A stretch of DNA of 64,000 nt from Acanthopleura granulata (lineage: Eukaryota; Mollusca; Polyplacophora; Chitonida; Chitonidae): NCBI GenBank assembly GCA_016165875.1, contig JABBOT010000080.1, positions 4,619,205 to 4,683,204 on the forward strand, read 5' to 3'. The notes under the pieces are model-generated. The model was not told the origin of the DNA, searched no databases, and saw nothing but the letters and a program-made list of their open reading frames with translations. Position 1 is the first letter of the stretch; every line of letters starts with the position of its first letter. Shown here in pieces: positions 27,101-36,100 of this stretch. Position numbers and translations under genes: made by a program.

Positions 27101-30100
27101 TTTCACTTGCATGACAGTCATTAAATTAATGGATGGGAGAAATGCCCTGACTTAAAGCCGCAGACTAAAGCCCAACCACTAGGCTATCCCCTCATGCTGA
27201 GAACCAAAACCACGGAAGAGCCAAGATTTCCACTTTACAAAGCTGTTCTACTGCAGAGCATTATTAGTACAATGATAAAAGTTTAGAAACATAGCATGTG
27301 AGACACTTTCATCACTTATCTATACATGAATCTTTCACGAAATTTCCCCAATTACATACCATTTTTTCTTGGTCAGTTTTTTCTCGGAAGTACATAGCAT
27401 GGATAAAGTTTCGTTTCCACGTCAAATCCAGCTCAGCTGATTGGGCGCTTGACTCGGGTTTGGCCGTGCAAATGTCTGAAATGAGTAGTACCACCTGTAC
27501 CATGTGACACACGTATATCAAAGACAGGACAGTTTATAAATGCTTTTCCATAAATATTCTCATTAAAATGGAAATTTAAATATTTAATATTTTAACACTG
27601 AAGTTTCATAGCCTGTTTTTCCATGAGATGAATAAAAAAAACAAAAACAGGCCTGACAAATCAGTTTCCTTAAGCACACAACTTAAACCATGTCAATATT
27701 ATCTGTGGAGTCAACATAAAATGCCCATATTTAACTCAAACACTGCATGAATATTAAAAACATTAAATAGGTCATTCCTTCAGACGTCTCACCTCAGCCT
27801 GTTCCTGCCTCACACTACCCTGACTGTCCTCAGTGTGCGAGAGGACTTACCTGAGGGCTTAGTAGGGAAGGCTCCACTTCCACACTGAGCCAGTAACTCC
27901 TTCAGACATCTCACCTCAGTCTGTTCCTGCCTCACACTACCCTGACTGTCCTCAGTGTGCGTGAGGACTTACCTGAGGGCTTAGTAGGGAAGGCTCCACT
28001 TCCACACTGAGCCAGTAACTCTTTCAGACATCTCACCTCAGTCTGTTCCTGCCTCACACTACCCTGACTGTCCTCAGTGTGCAAGAGAACTTACCTGAGG
28101 GCTTAGGAGGGCAGGCTCCACTTCCACACTGAGCCAGTAACTTCCTCAGACGTCTCACCTCAGTCTGTACCTGGCTAACACTATCCTGACTGTCCTCAGT
28201 GTGTTAATGGACTTACCTGAGGGCTTAGTAGGGCAGGCTCCACTTCCACACTGAGCCAGTAACTCCTTCAGGTATCTCACCTCAGTCTATACCTGGCTAA
28301 CACTACCCTGACTGTCCTCAGTGTGTTAGAGGAATTACCTCAGGGGTTAGTAGGGACGGCTCCACCTCAACACTGAGCCAGTAACTCCTTCAGACGTCTC
28401 ACCTCAGCCTGTACCCGGCTCACACTACCCTGACTGTCCTCAGTATTAGGGAGGACTTACCTGAGGGGTTAGTAGGGACAGCTCCACTTCCAAACTGAGC
28501 CAGTAACTCCTTCAGACGTCTCACTTCAGCCTGTAGGTGGCTCACGCTACCCTGACTGTCTTCATTGACGACAGCCTTATGACGACAAAAGTATAACAAT
28601 ATAATATAGGACAGGAATTTTAGAGGTTAAAGCATTACGATCAGGTGGCAGTTACACAACTATCTCATTGTAGTTAGATAAATATAATAGTAACTCATAC
28701 ACATAAGTGGGTCCTGAATAACCAACAACTGATCAATGTTTAAAACTACTCTCTAGTTTACACCCTAATTCCTCAACCTTTTGGCAACTTTCAGCGCAAT
28801 TTTAAGTAAACACCTTGTAATCATGCAAAAAGGTTGCAGAATTAAAGTATCACTAAAGTAGCCATACCTTATTTTTAATCATCTTTGCCCTCTTGGCAAA
28901 CTGTAAGGTAGACAACGTTTCACCAAAGCACCTGTGTAAAATGAATTTCACATGACTGTGAACTGAAAGCCTACTTTAATGTCAATCTTTACTGTCATTA
29001 TCATTAACAGTAGGAGTATAGAGGGTACTTGTAGAAAGGGATCAATTTGTTTAAGCTTTGAAATAACTGTAATTGCATACTTGCAATAATTCCAACAATT
29101 CTTGAAGGTTGAATGGTGTATTTCACATCAACTTTGGCCTGTAAAAATGTACTTTCAAAATCACATGAAAAGAGTTAAGGGATACTGTTGATGACAACAC
29201 TCCAGTTTTTCCTCACGAGGTACTAACTAAACTTCATAAAAAGTGGCTCTATAAGGTGAATGAATCAAACAAAATGTCTCTCTTGAAAAAAGGTCAACTT
29301 TAGGTTTGACCTCAAAGAAAGACACATGCATATTTTATCAAAGATTGTAAAACATTGGGAAACATCAGTCAAATTAAACTTGCTGCTACAATGAACAAAT
29401 TGCCATAGGCATTTTTTCTCAAAAAACAGATTTACAGATTTAGAGAGGATTTCCTTAGCTGGAGAAAACTCTAGAGTAATAACAACATACATGTAGTCTA
29501 CAATCGCTAAATCAACGCTTCACACAGATTTTTGCCAATTCAGCTCAACTTGAAATTGATAAGATCTATCCATGCACACAGCAAGAGACTTACTTAGAAG
29601 AGGGGTGGGCACAGGCTATTAACTGAGTTTTAGCATTCCCTCCTAAGGAATCCTGGAAAATAGATGGTAACAAGGCAATACAGAAACGGAAGTGTAGAAA
29701 TTTGTTATGACTGAAACTAATCAATGTGTGCTGTAATTAAAATAAAGTTTTTCAGAAATATTTTACAGTTCATCGAGTCGTCTTTCAGCTTGAACATTGA
29801 GTGGAGCAGACATTCATTCTGCTTGGATGAAAATTGTTCAAAATTATTCTCCCGAGACACACTTAAACTCAGCAGAAAGTATCAAACATACTTTGAGTTT
29901 ACTTCTATTTATTTTATTTTACTGAAGTTTGACAATGTACTCAAGAATACTTCACTTATACGTTGGTCAGCGTTACGGTGGATGGAGACCCACAACCATC
30001 CACAGGCTCTTTGAGTACATACTTTTGAAACAGATTCTTTTTTCATATACAGAGCATATCTGTGATTAATTATTTTGGTCATTTGCTTGATTTCGTTCTC

Positions 30101-33100
30101 CAACACCATACTAAATAAATGGATCTTTATCAGGTACGCAGGTGAAGGGAACTGAGGCACTACTGCCTGAAGTAACGCCACACTTAAACATATGTCCGTT
30201 GGGCCCTTCAAAAAAGGGCCTACTCAAAAGTTTTTATTTGTGTTTTGATAGAAGTTTATCTTTTTTATATTTTTCTCTCCATGTTAATTTCTTTAAAGTC
30301 ACTATCTGTTTCAAGAGCTAGAATAAAACTAATGAATTCCCTACCGACCAACCCTATTTTTTCTCATAGGGTCAGGTCATGCCCAATAACCCGTTTTTTA
30401 AGGATGACATAAACCACTGGTGTTTGGCAAGTGAAAGGGAAACATATGGACTCAGAGATGCAGCTACATTAATGGTCAGGGTGTTCTTGGCTAAGGTCAG
30501 AACAAAGCCTTAATCATTATTCAGGTATTAAAAATTTGACATACAACTGTATCGATGTAATCAAACAGAAATCCATGTTGGAATGGATGATTATGACATA
30601 ACACAACCTTAGCAGTATAACAGCCATATCATGACAAACCTCATCTTGGAATAAATGATTATGGCTTAACACAACCTCAGCAGTATCACAGCCATATCAC
30701 GACAAACCTCATCTTGGAATGAATGATTATGGCTTAATACCACCTCAGCAGTATCACAGCCATATCACGACACACCTCATCTTGGAGCATATTCAACTCT
30801 ACAAAGAGCAAACATGTTTTGCACCAAGTTACAAGTATCCCTGATATGTGAAAAAAAAATGTGAGAGGCTTTTGACTTAGTCCAGGCTGTTGGCAAATGG
30901 TGATGCTAAATTTTGCAGCTTTTGTTCGAGAAATACGGACAAACCCTGAGAAGGAAGGTGAGTTTGGACTCTCTGTAGGGTACGTGTCGACTCTTATTGC
31001 CGGTGGAGGTCACTAGGGCCATGATAACGTTCCCTAGGGTGGACAATGACCTGTTAATGCTGCCTGCCTCCTGTAATACACACAGAGAATCACTCATTTA
31101 TCTGACTGACATTTCACCTCTAAAGACGCCAGTGAATACAGCAACAATATCAATAAAACTACAATAAACGGTGCTGGTGCATGATCACTAGTGAAAAAAA
31201 TTAAGTATGTTTATAAATAAACATCCAATAAAGATATTATCATTTACAATCATTTGAGCCTTATGTTACAAATGTATTTAAAGCAGTTAAAGGGAGCTTG
31301 GAAGACTGACACTGAGAGAACTGCAAATGGCCAAAAACTTCTATCAAAAAGTGCATTTTTAGAATATTATTGTCATAAAATATTATATTTGGTATTTTAA
31401 CATCTTCAAAACATACCTCAGAATACCTTTCTAAAATCAACAGAGCACTCACAATCAGGCAGAATGAACAATTTAGTCAGTGACAAAATTTTAGGTCATC
31501 TAGTGTAATCCCATGGACCACAAAATCAGTTCATGCGACTGCACAAAGAAATACTGACAAACCTTAAGTCGTATTCCCACAGTGTTGGTATCTTTCTGTC
31601 TCTCGCTGCCAGCAAGATCGACAAGGTTCAAGTGTGAGTAGCGGACATTCTGTATGGCTCCCTTCTTCTCCTGTAAATATACCTAGCAGATGTTAAACCT
31701 TGACAGAGGCTAATAAGGTACACTAATTACTGAGGTGGTACACTGACTACCAAGGTCAACAAGACTAATTGAAAGATTAATTGTTGTTTTAAGGCCAAAC
31801 TCATGGACCTTTCACTTACATGATGGCAGTTGAGTTCATCGTTGGAGAAAACCAGGGTGGGGTATAAAACCACCTAACTTTGGCAAGTTCATGACAAGTT
31901 TAACCCTTGTAACAGACAGACAAGTGGTCCTCAGTGAAAGTAAGATTACACAAACAGCCCTACAAGCTGTAACCAAAGCCACTGTTGATTTGTATGAATG
32001 GGCTTGCCTTGGATTCAATCTGCAAAGTGAAGACAGCATGACTCCTGGAGCTCTCCCTGTTCATGGAAGTAGAGGCCACCCGTCGGTTCAACCAGCCGGA
32101 GCGTAACACCTGGGTAAAACACACAAGTAAAATTAGACGCAGTTATCCTTGAATTCTGAACACAGTATGATTAATCAATACAGTTTTGATGTTTATTTAG
32201 AGTTCATGTATTTGAAGGAGTCAGATATGATACATGAAGATTCCCATCCTTAATCAATGCATATTAAAGCAGGACCCCCAGACAGCCAAATACACTCCTC
32301 ATACCTGAAAGGCTAATAAACATAGGCCTCTCACTTGATAGACCAGCAAACATTCTTATGCACCTGATATGTCAGTACACTTATATGTACCTGACAGGCC
32401 TCTATCAGTCCACTCGCATGCACTCCCTTCTTGATGCCTTTTACCTCATATCCCAGTACACACAAGCCTCACCTGACAGGCTGGTATACACATGCCTCTC
32501 AGCCAATAGTCCAGTACACATACCTGACAGGCCTCCAAGGCTGAAGGGACCACTTGCTCTGTCAGTGGACTCACATATACTCACTTCTTGATGCCTCTCA
32601 CCTCATATCCCAGTACACACAAATGCCTCTCACCTGATAGGCCAGTACACATACCTGATAGGCTTCCAGTGCTGAGGTGACCACTTGCTCTGTCAGCCCA
32701 CTCACATACACTCCCTTCTTGATGCTTTCCCTCAGGTGCAAACAAGGTGACGTTGTTTCCAGCAGGTCAAATATCTGTTCATTATAAATCTCCAAAAACG
32801 AGCACTTACACAGGAATTCTTTTTTTTCTCCATGCTGAAATTAAAGAGAGAAGTAAAAGTGTGTGAAATGATGAAGACATTTCAATGTACTACACATTTC
32901 AGGGGTTTTTCTAGTCATTTTCTCCTGGTAATCGGAACGAGAAATATATAACGTTTTGGACACATTGGTGATGAAAAAAAAAAAAAAAATAGTAATTGGC
33001 CAGAAAAACCCCCTGCATGTACAAAAGCTAAACACAGGTTGTTACATTGCTTTAAAGGTGCACTGTCCTGGTTCATCAATTTTTTTCACGCAAAATTGGC

Positions 33101-36100
33101 ACAGCATATCCAAAAGGTATCTAAAACATGGAGTTGAAGTGATTTAAAGAATAAAACTTTCTATAGAGAACTTTCTAAATATATCTTTTTCAAGATTAAT
33201 AGGCTGAGTTTTGTGAAGCTTGGTATACTCTACATGCTCATCTGCCCTTAATGTCCCTCCTAGTGTACCATGTCATGGTGGGGGAGTGCCATTTTGTGTA
33301 GCAATCAACTGTGCTTATCACAAATCGAATTATGACGGGATTAGTTTTCATGCCATCCCACTGGATCCTTCCATGTGACGAAAATGGATAACTGCCATGC
33401 GACATGACTTTTGAATCGAATAAGCACTTTAAATTACGCTCTTGCCATTCTGAAGGTTTTTTTTTTTTTCATCCTACATATAGGCTAGCAAACACTGCGC
33501 CTCAAAACCAAAAATGTTACAATTATTTCACGCATGTTTGGCACACTAGTGCCATTCAAGGGCAGACAAGTGATGTGCGATTTTGTTCTACGAAATTTTC
33601 GTATTTTCTACAAGTGAAAATACTCATCAGATGCATTCCTTTGTTTGCATCATATTTTATTACATCACAGGTATACCATACAGTAAAGTGATGTGAAAAA
33701 CAGAACCAGGACCTGTAACAAGAAAAATAATGAATACTTGTACAAAGCAATTCTAATCAGAAAACCCTTGTGTTAGCATTCATTCCACCCTGAATAGGAA
33801 ACAGGCTGCATATTAGAGTGCTAGACCATTTCTGTTCGGTGGGGTTCTATGTTAACACTGTTTTTCAGACATGCTTTTACAACACAAGAAAAGCCCCCCA
33901 TGCAGTTTTTTTTCTTTTTTTTTCCTTTACATATTTCGGTCTGCATAATATCAGCTGCCATGCTGTGATGTGCGCATCAGCTATAAATGAAATTGTTCAG
34001 GTGTTAACTGGAATAAGACTTTTAAGAATAAACTTAAGAATTGCTGCTTACCATTTCAATTTCCCTATTAATCAGGTTAAATAGGAATTCAAAACTTCTC
34101 GGTATAATGCCCCTTAATTCATGGTGAAAATTATCCACATCATCTGAAGGACCTGAGCAATACAACAAAATGTCATATTAAAATACAGAATAGATAGTTC
34201 CACTTATTAATAGTTAAATTATTTATTTATTTATATGACTGGTGTCTTGGGCCATACTCAAGAATATTTCACTTATATAACTGCAGCCAGAATTATAGTG
34301 AGAAAAAACCAAGTGGAGCGTCTCGCATACAAAAGTATGATTTACTTTAAACACACGTCTCACAACTAAAATGAAATGTACAAAGGGATGACAATTTTAA
34401 TATGTGTATATCTGACAATGTGTGGGATACATGACAACTTACCTAACATGGTGAAGGTTTTGCCAGATCCAGTTTGGCCACTGTGAAGAGAGGAAGCATC
34501 AGATAATAAACAGTAACCGTAAACAACTCAGTAAAATGCAAGTACAGATATTACCTCAGTTATAACACATCTTACGACAATTTCATTAACATGTAAATTA
34601 GATGTGTTCTGTGTGATAAAGGATAAGAAAGAGAGTAATTTTTTCCATAATTTCAGCTTGATCATTTTGAATATTTGTTACTAATGCAACAACTGTTCCC
34701 AAGAATTATGACTTTTGACTTGTAAGAGAGCAGTCAGATTTATTTCTTTCATTGGCGTTTTACGCCACACTCAAGAATATTTCACTTAAACTATGGCAAT
34801 CAGCATTATGGTGGAAGTTAATCCACTAGCATGAAATCTACACACTGCTGGTGGACATTCCCACATACGAGTTGAGAAAACGACAGATTTACGGGTGGAG
34901 AAAACCAGAGCGCATGGACAAAACATCCAACCATTGGTGACTGACTGACAAACGTTCCTACTGGCGCTACACAAATTGTCATCCACACAGCAAGTTTGAG
35001 AGCTTTAATAAACAGCGCCAGAGACACTGTCAATCACTTTTTGCCACCAACACTCTAAGACCAGAGGAGGCAGGTGAATCTTAAATGTCTGAGGTTAGGG
35101 AAACTACACCCATCCACTCCCACACAAATTACATTATATAATATTAGGTGCCTGAACTTACTAAGCAAAGATCGTTCCATTGTAACCTTCCACACAACTC
35201 TCAATAATTTTCTTGCCCACAGTACAAAACACTGCTTCCTGTGGAATGGAAAACAAAGCTTTCGTGGGTATTTACTATTATATTCTGCAATTGGCCTTTT
35301 CCATTTACACACTCCTTAATTATTCAGGTAAGGACTTATCACACTTTATAAGAGCTCTTTGTAGCAGCAAACCTCGTCTCATTTGTTCCATGTCCTGTCA
35401 CATCTAATCAAATAACATTTCTCACATTTGCCTTTTTTGTCGTGATTAATAGTGGTTTCCAAAGGCAAACCTGAATGTTTCTTGGCATCGTTTCCTTGTC
35501 AAATCCCTTCACTACAGAATGGCCGTGTAGTGAAAATCAATATACATATGGAAATTGAATTAAAGAACAGCATTCATGTGAAATACATATATGCCCGAAG
35601 AGATATATCATTACATATTTTACACAGATATAGGAAAATAGGCAATCTGGTTAGCAGACAGAGAAAAAAAAGGTAACATGCATACTATCTGGAATTACAG
35701 CTAGATACAGAGAGACAGACAAAATCATGAAGCCATGAACTGACCCACCTAAGGTCAGCCATACAAGAAAACTTAAGCAGACCTCCATAGCTGGTCTATA
35801 AATAGAACAGCCTCTTGATGAAGGGCTGCAGCCAAGCACTGGACCATCAAGGCACCAGACATGACACCCACCCAGTCACACTGTGCTGACACCCCATCCA
35901 GTCATATTATATTGTTCCATGTTTTAAGCCTTTAGTATGACCCGACCCAGGTTTGGTCCCTGATCTCCAGACCCCGAGGCGGACACACTCACCACCATGC
36001 CACCGAGGCGGCTGGAAATGTAATGAGGAGTTGCCTGTCAGAATAAATGAATCTCCTACCTGTGTAACATTGATATCTGCCACATTGTCAAAAACAAAGA

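Noticed and set aside
27785..28575. CRISPR-like regular repeats
   Set aside because: Head-to-tail copies without unique spacers, in a eukaryotic gene; this is exon duplication.
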